64,000 nucleotides of DNA, from contig NZ_CP019936.1 of assembly GCF_002009425.1 (NCBI RefSeq), forward strand, positions 4,141,297-4,205,296. The letters run 5' to 3'. This DNA is from Thiosocius teredinicola. GTDB taxonomy: Bacteria; Pseudomonadota; Gammaproteobacteria; Chromatiales; Chromatiaceae. Below are positions 46,813-57,888 of this stretch, in pieces (position 1 is the first letter of the stretch; every line of letters begins with the position of its first letter). A model generated the notes under the pieces. It did no database searches. It saw only the letters and a list, made by a program, of their open reading frames with translations, and had not been told where the DNA came from. The translations under genes and the position numbers were made by a program.

Positions 46813-48057
46813 TCAGCCCGAGTGTCTGCGCCTCAACTCCTCTGCCATGTCCTTGATCTCCGTGAGATCGCGCACCATAGCGCTCCAGCCGTACCACAGC
46901 GAATAATCGGGGTTGCCGTGGAAGGCGCCTTGAAATGCCCGCATGCGATGACTCAGATGCATAACGAACAACTTCTGTTCTATCGGTCGCGGTGCATCGT
47001 GAAAGGTCAACAGGTCGGGGAACGGATAGGCATAGCCCTCGGGCTTGCTGAGCACGCCATCGCGATACAGTCCAGCAATCACGCGGATCGCTTCGGCCAA
47101 CAGGTGATCGGCGCGACGAATCATGTCGTCGCCCTTGGCGAGTTCCGCCTCGGCGAAGTCCTTGGCGTGACACTGGCTGCAGGCACCGATCATCTTGTTG
47201 CGTTCCTTGTTGAACGCCTCCTGATCGAGGCGCGCCACGTCGGCGGCCTTGACCACTTCCAGCCGATCGGTCGGCTGACCATCCGGGTCCAACACACCGA
47301 GTGCCTGCAAGATGGTCACCTGGTCTTTCTGCCATTGTTCGTCTTCAGGCAACGGCAAGCGGACGGCAAGAAAACCCCACGCCGTGCGCACTTCGTGATT
47401 GCCATCCTGCATATGGCAGGTCTGGCAAGTCGGCGCCGACGCATGTTCCGGGATGATCCTGAGCTGTTTCAGTTTGTGGCGGACGCCGTGTTTCGAGCTT
47501 TCGTACATCTCCCACTGCGGATGATCGAATCCCATATGACAGGTCTGGCATGCCTGCGGCTGGCGAGCCTCTTCTTTCGAGAACAGGTGGCGCGTGTGGC
47601 ACGAATCGCAGGCGGCATGACCGAAGTGCGAGCCGCTCTGCTTGAGCTTCAACACCTCTTCTTCAGACTTCTCACCGATCTTATGACAGCCTCCGCAGCC
47701 CTTGTGACCATCGGTCAATGCAGAGGGGAGCTGATGGGTTGTCGGCATCGCCTTGTAAGCCGCCCAGGCAATCGAGTGCTTACCGCTACGGTATTGCTTC
47801 ACCTGGTCTTCATGGCATTTGGCACAGGTTTCGACGATCGGTAGCTTGGCCCGGTCGATGTCGTGCTTGGTCGTATGTTCGCTACCGTGGCAATCGGCAC
47901 AGCCGACATCTTCTTTGCTGTGTTCGCTGGCCTGCCAATCGGCGACCACCCCGGGCGTCGCCTCTTTGTGGCAACTTACGCAGCCCTCGGCCGCCGCAGC
48001 CGAATGTGACAAGACAAAAAAACCGAACAACACCCAGACCACGGTCATCGATCGCAT
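46813..48057 (-). CDS. Octaheme hydroxylamine oxidoreductase-like cytochrome c
   Basis: 414 residues. A signal peptide (ends HSAAAAEG) is followed by eight CxxCH sites: CVSCH, CADCH, CAKCH, CGGCH, CDSCH, CQTCH, CQTCH and CSQCH, the count of HAO. MGFDHPQWEMYESSKHG is a segment typical of the HAO family, and the C-terminal part keeps AFHGNPDYSLWYGW. It is shorter than nitrifier HAO. Presence of the heme-crosslinking Tyr cannot be judged by eye; without it the family acts as nitrite/hydroxylamine reductases. Start: ATG 48057 has GGGAG 10 nt upstream; GTG 48066 is an alternative. It may take part in respiratory nitrogen metabolism. Confidence 0.9.
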   Translation of the reverse strand: MRSMTVVWVLFGFFVLSHSAAAAEGCVSCHKEATPGVVADWQASEHSKEDVGCADCHGSEHTTKHDIDRAKLPIVETCAKCHEDQVKQYRSGKHSIAWAAYKAMPTTHQLPSALTDGHKGCGGCHKIGEKSEEEVLKLKQSGSHFGHAACDSCHTRHLFSKEEARQPQACQTCHMGFDHPQWEMYESSKHGVRHKLKQLRIIPEHASAPTCQTCHMQDGNHEVRTAWGFLAVRLPLPEDEQWQKDQVTILQALGVLDPDGQPTDRLEVVKAADVARLDQEAFNKERNKMIGACSQCHAKDFAEAELAKGDDMIRRADHLLAEAIRVIAGLYRDGVLSKPEGYAYPFPDLLTFHDAPRPIEQKLFVMHLSHRMRAFQGAFHGNPDYSLWYGWSAMVRDLTEIKDMAEELRRRHSG

Positions 48058-48417
48058 CGCACTCACGCTCCCTCGTTGTCCAGGGTGATTCCATCCCTGG
48101 CGCTAAGCTGTCGCTCACCCGGCAGCGCGAATCCCACTGCGATCTGCACGGCATTGAACAATCAGTGTAGATAGGCGATTTGCCCGGGCTGTTGACGCAG
48201 GTCATGTGACCGTGTGCGACAAATAGGAGGGATAAACTTAATGCAAATCAAGGAATTGGGTGGACTGCGCAATCTTCGCCTCGGCTGCGCACAACGGACT
48301 GCAACCTACCGCGAGCGATTGAAACCGCCCTCGCCGTAGCGGCCGGTCAGGGTATGTACCCAGCCAACCATCGGCGTCGATAGTGGAGCATCGCGAGGCG
48401 TACCACGCCGAATGCGC
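48058..48417. other. Intergenic region, no gene seen
   Basis: 360 bp between the PagL-like stop and the octaheme cytochrome start on the same strand. No gene, terminator or clear promoter can be supported by eye. Confidence 0.5.
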
Positions 48418-48885
48418 TCAGTAAGCGAAACTGAAGCTGAAGTAGGCGAGCTGCGCGCCCGGATTGTGATCGCCAAGGCTTGCATTGGATATGTGCGCGA
48501 TACCCAAGCCCAATTGCGTCGTGTCTGAGAGTCGATAGGCCAGGCGTAGCTGCGAATAGAACTCAAGGTCGTAGCCAAGATCAATATCGGCGCCGTCGTG
48601 ATAGAACCCCGCCGAGATGCTCGGCTGCAACGTCCAGCGGTCGGTAATCGACAGCGGGTAGCCGATGCCTGCATAGAGATAGGCTGCGCTGTCACTGGTT
48701 GCAAAGGCGCCCAGCTGCGGCCTGAACCCGGACCAATCCATGCCTGGGCGATACTCGACCTGGAGCATGGCGCTACCCGTATGCCGATAATCGAAGGCAC
48801 CTGCCGCCAACGTGATGTCACCGTCTTGCGCATGCGCAACAGCACTGAAAAGACAATACGCCAAACACAATACGGACAGTCTCAT
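48418..48885 (-). CDS. PagL-like lipid A 3-O-deacylase family protein
   Basis: 155 residues. A signal peptide ends at VAHAQ, followed by an eight-stranded outer-membrane beta-barrel pattern ending in the aromatic YFSFSFAY. The catalytic motif H131-x-S133-N134 (IAHISNASLGDHNPG) matches PagL/acyloxyacyl hydrolases, where His and Ser form the dyad. The Glu found 14 residues after His in PagL falls on Gln145 here, so activity is not assured. PagL removes the 3-O acyl chain of lipid A. The gene upstream of the octaheme cytochrome is on the same strand but separated by 360 bp. Confidence 0.8.
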   Translation of the reverse strand: MRLSVLCLAYCLFSAVAHAQDGDITLAAGAFDYRHTGSAMLQVEYRPGMDWSGFRPQLGAFATSDSAAYLYAGIGYPLSITDRWTLQPSISAGFYHDGADIDLGYDLEFYSQLRLAYRLSDTTQLGLGIAHISNASLGDHNPGAQLAYFSFSFAY

Positions 48886-49125
48886 CGAGGCTCCTTTGCT
48901 ATTCAGTCAAGTTTTATTCGCCAATGGCCAGCGTGGATTCGTATCACATCGGTTGCCTATCGCAGACCGTCGCGCTGATCGATAGCAGACTCGCACTACC
49001 CCTGGATTTCGCAGGCCGGCAATAAACATACTGAAATATGCAAAAGGCAACAAATCACTGTTGTGCCGGAGCGTCGCCTACGGGCCGAACAGCGCGCCAT
49101 TCGTGCAAGGCATGCGGCCAGCGCG

Positions 49126-49497
49126 TCACTGGCTCGGCGACCTAAGGTCAGCTGCTTCGTTGTTCTGTTCGGCGCGATCCGTTTCCGGGTCGGTCGTGCA
49201 CTGCCAGCCCCAGGATTCGAGCTTGGCCACAAGCTCTTCGGCCTTCCGCTCACAAAAGCCTTCTTCGCTGTTCGCCTTCCAGACCGCTCGGGGCATGGCA
49301 CGCTCGGTGCGCTTGGTGTAATACACGCTGCATGGCAACCGTGCAGGTGCGGCCCGGTAATCGATCGTGACCTCGCGTATCAACTCGCCCTGGGTGCAGA
49401 TCCACGCATCCGCAAGGGCATCGGACACGACGAACATGCTGACCAATAGCGCTGCCATGCCACGCGCCAGCCATCGATTCAAATCATCCAAGGACAT
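49126..49497 (-). CDS. Conserved secreted Cys-rich protein (unknown function)
   Basis: 123 residues from ATG 49497, preceded by GGAGGA at unusually close spacing; a TTG two codons on is possible. A hydrophobic N-terminal segment (MAALLVSMFVVSDALA) fits a signal peptide. The mature part has four cysteines in a pattern I know from many gammaproteobacterial proteins of unknown function: AWICTQGELIREVTIDY, LPCSVYYTKR, GFCERKAEELVAKLESWGWQC. The C-terminus is acidic. It is divergent from the RND efflux pair. Confidence 0.7.
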   Translation of the reverse strand: MSLDDLNRWLARGMAALLVSMFVVSDALADAWICTQGELIREVTIDYRAAPARLPCSVYYTKRTERAMPRAVWKANSEEGFCERKAEELVAKLESWGWQCTTDPETDRAEQNNEAADLRSPSQ

Positions 49498-49833
49498 TCC
49501 TCCAAATAGAACCAGTCCAAGAAGGCGTCGACAAGCGGCACGGGTTGCCCACCAATTGGCCGCTGGCGTACTCGGCAGTGTCGAAACTGGACTCGAAGCG
49601 CCTGAGTATAACGGTTCGCCGGATCCGAAGGCGATGACAGGCACGCCGGCAATAGCTCGCCACCTTGCGCAGCGGCTGCGCACCAATCCTGACCGGATTC
49701 AACGCTTTTCACAGGCCTGTCAGGCAACAGTCCGCGCTGTGCAGCAGCGGGGATCGCGCGCGACTCGTCATGTACTTGCATAGGTAACACGCTAAGATGA
49801 AATAACAATCAAAGCCAGCTGCAGAGAATCCAG
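49498..49833. other. Divergent intergenic region, no gene seen
   Basis: 336 bp between the secreted Cys-rich protein and the RND adaptor gene. It should hold both promoters. No operator or repeat is evident by eye. Confidence 0.5.
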
Positions 49834-50922
49834 ATGCCCCCGAATTCGATCGCTCGCCTGCTGTTTGGCATCCTGACGTCGGCCAGCCTCACTGCTTGCC
49901 AGCAGGTCGACGAAACCGCAGCCACAGAATCAAAGCCCCGGCTCGTTCGGACCATGGTCGTTTCCAGCGATATCGAGGGTAGCTGGCGCGAACTACCCGG
50001 CGTGGTCGATGCCGCCAAGAAAGCGGACTTGAGCTTTCGCATTCCAGGCAAACTTGTAAGCCTGTCAGCGAAAGAAGGCGACGATGTGTCGCGTGACGAC
50101 GTGCTCGCCAAAATCGACGACGCCGAAGTACGCATTCAACTCAAAAGCCGGGAGGCCGAATATGCGTCGGCGCATGCGGACTATCGGCGTGGCAGCGAGC
50201 TGATCAAGACCGGTGTCATCTCCAAATCGGATTTCAACAAACTCCAGGCGCAGGACGCCACCGCCAAGGCGAACCTCGACGCTGCCCGCAAAAGCCTCGA
50301 ATACACGCAGCTGGAGGCACCGTTCGACGGACGCATCGCGATCCGGCACGTGGACAATTTCGAAGAGGTCAACGCGAAACAGCCGGTTTACACACTGCAG
50401 GACACCTCGAACCTGCTGATCAAAATCAACGTGCCCGAGAGCCTGATGATCCGCGTGCGCGAAGGTGCCCGCCCCGACGTGTGGGCCCAGTTCAGCCAGC
50501 TACCGGACAAGAGTTTTCCGCTGACGCTCAAAGAGGTCTCGACCCGCGCAGACAAGGATACCAACACCTTCGCAGTCACCTTCTCAATGGAGAACGATGG
50601 CGCGTACAACATCCTACCGGGCATGTCGGCGACGGTGCGCGGCAAACCGCCGTCGGATAGGGCCGCTAGCGATGGTGTGTTCCAGGTGCCGGCACATGCC
50701 GTACTCGAAGACAACGACGGCCGCTATCTGTTCACGGTCGAATCCGCTGCGGATGGACACAGCGTCGTACAGCGCCGCGCAGTCGAGACCGGCCGACTTT
50801 CTCAGCTGGGCCTCGAGATCACATCCGGGCTCTCCGAAGGCGATCGCATCGTGACCGCGGGGATGAGCAAAATGCGACCGGGGCTCGAAGTCCGGCTCTC
50901 CACGGATGCAGCGGGCCGGTGA
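49834..50922 (+). CDS. RND efflux periplasmic adaptor (membrane fusion protein, lipoprotein)
   Basis: 362 residues. The N-terminus ends in the lipobox SLTAC (Cys22), so it is a lipid-anchored periplasmic adaptor. The biotinyl-lipoyl-like halves are KADLSFRIPGKLVSL and LEYTQLEAPFDGRIAI. A helical hairpin between them (about 100-150) is rich in Ala, Glu and Lys. The C-terminal barrel includes VEVRLSTD-type strands (here LEVRLSTDA). It overlaps the permease gene by 4 bp (GTGA), implying coupled translation. Confidence 0.93.
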   Translation: MPPNSIARLLFGILTSASLTACQQVDETAATESKPRLVRTMVVSSDIEGSWRELPGVVDAAKKADLSFRIPGKLVSLSAKEGDDVSRDDVLAKIDDAEVRIQLKSREAEYASAHADYRRGSELIKTGVISKSDFNKLQAQDATAKANLDAARKSLEYTQLEAPFDGRIAIRHVDNFEEVNAKQPVYTLQDTSNLLIKINVPESLMIRVREGARPDVWAQFSQLPDKSFPLTLKEVSTRADKDTNTFAVTFSMENDGAYNILPGMSATVRGKPPSDRAASDGVFQVPAHAVLEDNDGRYLFTVESAADGHSVVQRRAVETGRLSQLGLEITSGLSEGDRIVTAGMSKMRPGLEVRLSTDAAGR

Positions 50923-53900
50923 ATATCACCCGTCTGGCCCTCGATAACGATCGCCTGACCCTGGTGATCGTTCTGACCATCGTCGCCACTGGCATCGTCA
51001 CGTTCCTGAATATGCCGCGTGCCTACGATCCGGGCTATATCGTGCGTGCAGCGCAGGTCATCACCTACTTCCCCGGCGCGAGCCCGGAGCGTGTCGAACA
51101 GCTCGTGTCGTCAAAGCTCGAAGAATCGATCAAGCAGATTCCCGAGGTCGACTTCATCAACTCCGAATCGCGCACCGGCGTATCGATCGTAACAGTCAAC
51201 GTCAAAGACAGTTTCGACAAGATGCGCCCGATCTGGGACAACCTGCGACGCAAGATGGAGAGCGCCACCGGCGACCTGCCACAGGGGGTGAACGGCCCGT
51301 ATGTGAACGATGAATTTGGTGATGTCTTCGGCATCGTGCTGACGATCACCGGCGAGGGATACTCCGATGCCGAGCTGAACGACATCGCCGAGACGGTTCG
51401 CGACGATCTGCAACGCCTGCCGGATGCAGCCAAGGTGGAGATCCATGGCGACCAGGAACAACGGGTGTTCGTCGAGTACGACGATGCCGTTCTCGCCGAG
51501 CTGGATTACTCCCCCAATCAACTGTCACAGGCGTTAGCGACCCGCAACATCGTGCTGTCCGGCGGTTCGGTAACGCTCGGTACGGAAACGATCACACTCG
51601 AACCGAGCGGCAATTTCGAGTCGATCGACGATATTCGCAAGACCATCCTGCGCATTCCCGGCAGTGATCGGCTCGTGTATCTCAAAGACATCGCGAACGT
51701 CTATCGCGGGTACGTGGACCCACCCAGCACGTTGCTGCGCTCGACCGGACAGCGGGCCCTTGGGATCGCGATATCGATGCGCGAAGGCGGCAACAACATC
51801 GCGCTGGGTGAACAGGTCTCGCGGCAGATCGAGGTTTTCGAGCAACGCTATCCCTACGGTATCGAGTTCGAGCTGGTGAGCTTTTCACCGCAAGAGGTCG
51901 CGCAGAAGGTCAGCGACTTCGTCAGCAGCCTGCTGCAGGCGATCGCCGTCGTCACGGCTGTGATGCTGCTTACGCTGGGCTTGCGTACCGGACTGGTCGT
52001 CGCCCTGCTGATCCCGCTCGCCATGCTCCTGGCGGTACTGGTGATGTCGGTATTTTCGATCGGGCTCGATCAGATTTCGCTCGCCGCACTCATCATCGCG
52101 CTCGGCATGCTGGTCGACAACGGTATCGTGATGTCGGAAAACATCATGGTGCAGATGGAAGGCGGCAAGGATGCTTCGGCTGCTGCGATCGAGGCAGCGG
52201 CAGAATTACGTACACCTTTGCTGACCGCATCGCTGACCACGGCCGCCGCTTTCCTGCCGATCTACCTGGCGGAATCCGATGTCGGTGAGTTCACAGCGTC
52301 GCTGTTCAAGGTGGTCACCATCACGCTGCTCAGCTCATGGCTGATCTCACTGACGGTGATCCCGATGTTGTGCGTCGCCTTTCTGAAGGTGAAACAGAAA
52401 GCCGAGAGCTACGACGGGCCGCTGTATTCAGCCTATCGCCGCATTCTGGGCGTGATGCTTCGGCAGCGCGTGCTTACCCTGTTGCTGACGGCTGTGATAT
52501 TCGCGGTCAGCATGGGTGGCTTCGGCTTGCTGCCCAAAGTGTTCTTCCCGCCATCCGACCGAACCTATTTCAAAATCGAACTCGAGATGCCGACCGGCAC
52601 CTCGATCGAGACGACGACCCGGGTCGTCACCGATATCGAGCGCTTCCTGCTCGAGCAGCAATCCGCCGACACCGATCCGGCCACCAAGATCGGAAACTGG
52701 GTCAGCTATATAGGCTATGCCGGCCCGCGTTTCATCCTGTCACACAACCCGAAACCGGCACGTCCGGGTTATGCGCTGCTGATCGTCAACATGCCGTCGG
52801 TGTCCGCGATTGAGGATCTGATGCCGCAGATTCGACGCTACGCGCTCGATCGCCATCCGGACCTGGATATCAAACTGCGCAAGATGGAGATCGGTCCTGC
52901 GATCGAAAACCCGGTAGAGGTGCGACTGTCGAGCAAGAACAGCGCGGCACTGTTCAACGCCGTCGACAGCTTGAAAGACGAGATGGAACAGATCGGTGGG
53001 CTGCGCAACATCGGCGACGACTGGGGGCAGCGCATCAAACAACTCGATATCCGCATCGACCAGGCAAGAGCGCTGCGCGCCGACATCAGCAGCCAGGACA
53101 TTGCGATCTCGTTGCAGGCAGGCCTCAGCGGGCTGCAACTGACCGAGTATCGCGAAGGTGAGGATGTGATACCGGTGCTGCTGCGTTCGAACACGTCGAA
53201 GCAAGAGGACATCAGCCGACTCGAGGCGCTTTCGGTATTTGCCCAGGCCACCGGTAAATCGGTATCGCTGCGCCAGGTCGCGGATATCGAAGTGGCCTGG
53301 GATGCCTCACGCATCTATCGGCGCGACGGTCTGCGCACGGTGACAGTAGGCGCACAACTCGAGGAAGGGGTTACCGCCAGCGAGAAGTTCCGGCAACTTC
53401 AACCCTGGCTCGCATCCGCGGAAACCGAATGGGGCGGCGCGGTGCGCTATGAACTCGGCGGTGAAATCGAAACCTCGAGCAAGTCCAGCGATTCGATCAG
53501 CGAGCAGCTTCCGGTCGCCGGTTTCCTGATACTGATCCTGCTGGTCGCTCAGTTCAATTCCCTGCGAAAATCGTTCATCGTACTGATGACGATACCGCTC
53601 GGACTGATCGGCGTGGTCATTGGCTTATTACTGGCCAACTCGTTCTTCGGCTTCATGACCTTGCTGGGCGTTATCTCGCTGGCCGGCATCGTGATCAACA
53701 ATGCGATCGTGCTGTTGGAGCGTATCCAAGCGGAACTCGATGAAGGTGTGGAGCACGCGCAAGCCATCATATCGGCGGCGATGCAGCGCGCCCGGCCAAT
53801 CCTATTGACGACCGCAACGACCGTGCTTGGCCTGATTCCCCTCTATCTGGGGGGCGGTGAGATGTGGGAGCCGATGGCGATCGCGATCATGGCTGGGCTG

Positions 53901-53972
53901 ATCTTCTCTACCTTGCTGACTCTGGGCGTGGTGCCGGTACTCTACAGCCTGCTTTATCGGGTTCGCGCCTGA
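50919..53972 (+). CDS. RND efflux permease (AcrB-type inner-membrane pump)
   Basis: 1017 residues starting with GTG at 50919, 4 bp inside the adaptor gene. It has the RND layout: TM1 (LTLVIVLTIVATGIVTFL), two large periplasmic loops, and conserved TM4 with ALIIALGMLVDNGIVMSENI. The second half repeats this with LLGVISLAGIVINNAIVLLERI. The Asp of the TM4 proton-relay is in MLVDNG. The substrate cannot be told from sequence. It would assemble with the adaptor and an outer-membrane TolC-like protein encoded elsewhere. Confidence 0.93.
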   Translation: MNITRLALDNDRLTLVIVLTIVATGIVTFLNMPRAYDPGYIVRAAQVITYFPGASPERVEQLVSSKLEESIKQIPEVDFINSESRTGVSIVTVNVKDSFDKMRPIWDNLRRKMESATGDLPQGVNGPYVNDEFGDVFGIVLTITGEGYSDAELNDIAETVRDDLQRLPDAAKVEIHGDQEQRVFVEYDDAVLAELDYSPNQLSQALATRNIVLSGGSVTLGTETITLEPSGNFESIDDIRKTILRIPGSDRLVYLKDIANVYRGYVDPPSTLLRSTGQRALGIAISMREGGNNIALGEQVSRQIEVFEQRYPYGIEFELVSFSPQEVAQKVSDFVSSLLQAIAVVTAVMLLTLGLRTGLVVALLIPLAMLLAVLVMSVFSIGLDQISLAALIIALGMLVDNGIVMSENIMVQMEGGKDASAAAIEAAAELRTPLLTASLTTAAAFLPIYLAESDVGEFTASLFKVVTITLLSSWLISLTVIPMLCVAFLKVKQKAESYDGPLYSAYRRILGVMLRQRVLTLLLTAVIFAVSMGGFGLLPKVFFPPSDRTYFKIELEMPTGTSIETTTRVVTDIERFLLEQQSADTDPATKIGNWVSYIGYAGPRFILSHNPKPARPGYALLIVNMPSVSAIEDLMPQIRRYALDRHPDLDIKLRKMEIGPAIENPVEVRLSSKNSAALFNAVDSLKDEMEQIGGLRNIGDDWGQRIKQLDIRIDQARALRADISSQDIAISLQAGLSGLQLTEYREGEDVIPVLLRSNTSKQEDISRLEALSVFAQATGKSVSLRQVADIEVAWDASRIYRRDGLRTVTVGAQLEEGVTASEKFRQLQPWLASAETEWGGAVRYELGGEIETSSKSSDSISEQLPVAGFLILILLVAQFNSLRKSFIVLMTIPLGLIGVVIGLLLANSFFGFMTLLGVISLAGIVINNAIVLLERIQAELDEGVEHAQAIISAAMQRARPILLTTATTVLGLIPLYLGGGEMWEPMAIAIMAGLIFSTLLTLGVVPVLYSLLYRVRA

Positions 53973-54022
53973 GGTTTGTCGGCGAGCCGGCCCGCTGCCG
54001 CGAATCGCACTCGTATAAGACG

Positions 54023-54053
54023 AAAAAAAACGCCGGCCCTGAGGCCGGCGTTT
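54023..54053 (-). terminator. Intrinsic terminator of the EF-G2 gene
   Basis: Read on the minus strand: an 11-bp stem (AAACGCCGGCC paired with GGCCGGCGTTT, loop tcag) followed by a run of eight T. It lies 24 bp after the EF-G2 stop at 54077. On the plus strand only TTT follows, so the main direction is minus, though it also ends the RND transcript region. Confidence 0.9.
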
Positions 54054-54076
54054 CGTTGAGGCGATCAAGAAGCGGA

Positions 54077-56161
<2,085 letters not shown>

Positions 56162-56435
56162 TTCAATGATCTCAAAGGGTATGCAAAATTCTGAGGGTGC
56201 GTAGCATAAACGTACTTGGCCAAAATTTCCCCAAGTATCCGCAGTTTCCGGGTGAATCGGCGGGTCGGTTCGAGGTCGGCCAGGCCCGCTCGACGGCCGC
56301 GCAGCGGCGGAATTTCGCAGCCCGCACCATTCGGGGGCATTCAGCGGCGCGCTCGGGCGTGGCCACGATGCCGAGCGGCGACCGCAGCCGGTGTCGCGAG
56401 CCTGCCGCCGGCGGCGGTTTCAAGCTCGCCGGCGC

Positions 56436-56681
56436 CTAGCCGGCGTGTGACTTGAGCATGGCGTACAGCTTGTCCTTGAGCTGGACGCGCCGGTACTTCA
56501 TCTCCTCGGCCACCTCGTCGCTGACCGGCTCGCCCTTCTGCTCCAGATCGAGGATTTCGGCATCCAGATCGTCGTACTGCTTGTACAGGGCGGCGAATTC
56601 CTGATCGCTGCCCAACAGCCGATGAATCAATTCGGCGTGCTCTGGAAACTCGTGGTGTAGGTCGTGTCGCTCTCCGAACAT
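56436..56681 (-). CDS. YdcH/DUF465-family small protein
   Basis: 81 residues. The whole chain matches DUF465/YdcH: a helical hairpin with EFPEHAELIHRLLGSDQEFAALYKQYDDLDAEILDLE and a basic C-terminal KYRRVQLKDKLYAML. Likely a coiled-coil small protein of unknown role. It lies between the EF-G2 promoter region and the hydrolase gene on the same strand. Confidence 0.88.
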   Translation of the reverse strand: MFGERHDLHHEFPEHAELIHRLLGSDQEFAALYKQYDDLDAEILDLEQKGEPVSDEVAEEMKYRRVQLKDKLYAMLKSHAG

Positions 56682-56886
56682 AAGGCCAATCCCTCGGGGT
56701 CGCGTCAGTCGGTGGGTGAAGGTGAATTATCGGCCAATCGGCAGCAGGCGACTACCCGACCGGATCGATATTTCCCGGCCGCGGCGCGAATCCGTTCTCG
56801 CAGGGAGCCGCTTTCGCAAGGGCCATCGGAGATTTCGCAGCCCGCTTCGGCCGCACCCGCGGCACCGAATACCGACACCCACCCGA

Positions 56887-57831
56887 TCAGCGGTCACGCT
56901 CGCCGAACCCCGGAGGCAGCCCGTTCAGCGCATAGCCCGACCAACAATCGTCGAAGCGCGCCCACTGCGCCTCTTCCGGCCCGCCGCTGTGGCTGACCGG
57001 AAATTCCATGATCTCGCAAGGGACATTAAAGTGATTGGCGATGCCGTAAACAGTCTTGGCCGGAACCACGTCGTCCTCGAGCCCGAGCGCCAGCAGCACG
57101 GGGCAGGAAACCCGATCGGCGAAGTTGACCGCGTCGAAGTAGCGCAAAACGACCATCGCATCCTCGACATGATCGGGGCGCTGCGCGAGATACCTGCTGA
57201 TCTCGGCGCCCGACCCCGATTTGACGAACAGATTGCGGCCCTCGGCCCATCCGAACGTCGGTACGCCTATCGCCAGCAGGTCCGAATCGCGGCCGACCGC
57301 CTGCGCCATCAGTGCGAGCCCCCCGGCGAAACTCACGCCTTCGAACACGCAGCGCGTAAGGCGATCGCCGTGCAGCAAACGGCCAACTCGGGCGGCCTGC
57401 AGGTAGTCGCATACCGCGAGCCGGATCACCGACATCTCCGGCGACTCGATGCCGGTGAGCACATAACCCCAGCGCGACGGATTCGGCAGGGCATCGCGCG
57501 ACATACCGAATCCGCGGATGTCGACAGCCAGCACATTGACGCCGCGCCGCGCCCAGTCCCAGCGCGGCCGGCATTGCGAACCGTAGCCGTGACTGGAGAT
57601 GACCAGCGGCCGAGCAACAGCGTCGTTCCAGTGCAGCCAATTGGCGAAAATGCGGACACCGCCAAGCGACAGGAACGACACGATTTCCAGATCCACGCTG
57701 CCGTCTTCGGCAGATTCCAGATGACGGCGCTCGACGGCGGGATCGACCCGCGATAGCTGCAGGCGCGTGCTTTCCCAGAAGATGTCGAAATCTTCCGGGC
57801 GGGTGGTGGCCGGTTTGAAGGCGCGTCGCAT
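56887..57831 (-). CDS. Alpha/beta hydrolase, acetyl xylan esterase/cephalosporin deacetylase type
   Basis: 314 residues. Alpha/beta-hydrolase features: ISSHGYGSQC oxyanion region, VLAVDIRGFGMS, nucleophile Ser in EGVSFAGGLALMAQAV (G-x-S-x-x-G type), acid Asp in LGLEDDVVP, and His in FPVSHSG. The N-terminal RPEDFDIFWESTRLQL is typical of the AXE1 family. No signal peptide is seen. The substrate is unknown; family members deacetylate sugars or antibiotics. It is divergent from the CNB-acyltransferase gene with a 57-bp gap. Confidence 0.85.
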   Translation of the reverse strand: MRRAFKPATTRPEDFDIFWESTRLQLSRVDPAVERRHLESAEDGSVDLEIVSFLSLGGVRIFANWLHWNDAVARPLVISSHGYGSQCRPRWDWARRGVNVLAVDIRGFGMSRDALPNPSRWGYVLTGIESPEMSVIRLAVCDYLQAARVGRLLHGDRLTRCVFEGVSFAGGLALMAQAVGRDSDLLAIGVPTFGWAEGRNLFVKSGSGAEISRYLAQRPDHVEDAMVVLRYFDAVNFADRVSCPVLLALGLEDDVVPAKTVYGIANHFNVPCEIMEFPVSHSGGPEEAQWARFDDCWSGYALNGLPPGFGERDR

Positions 57832-57888
57832 GATCTAAACTCTACCCCAGGCCGACACGAGCGGCAGCCAGCGTCGAGGATACCGGGC

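Noticed and set aside
46429-47844. 471-residue plus-strand ORF
   Set aside because: Antisense to the octaheme cytochrome, whose eight CxxCH sites prove the minus-strand frame.
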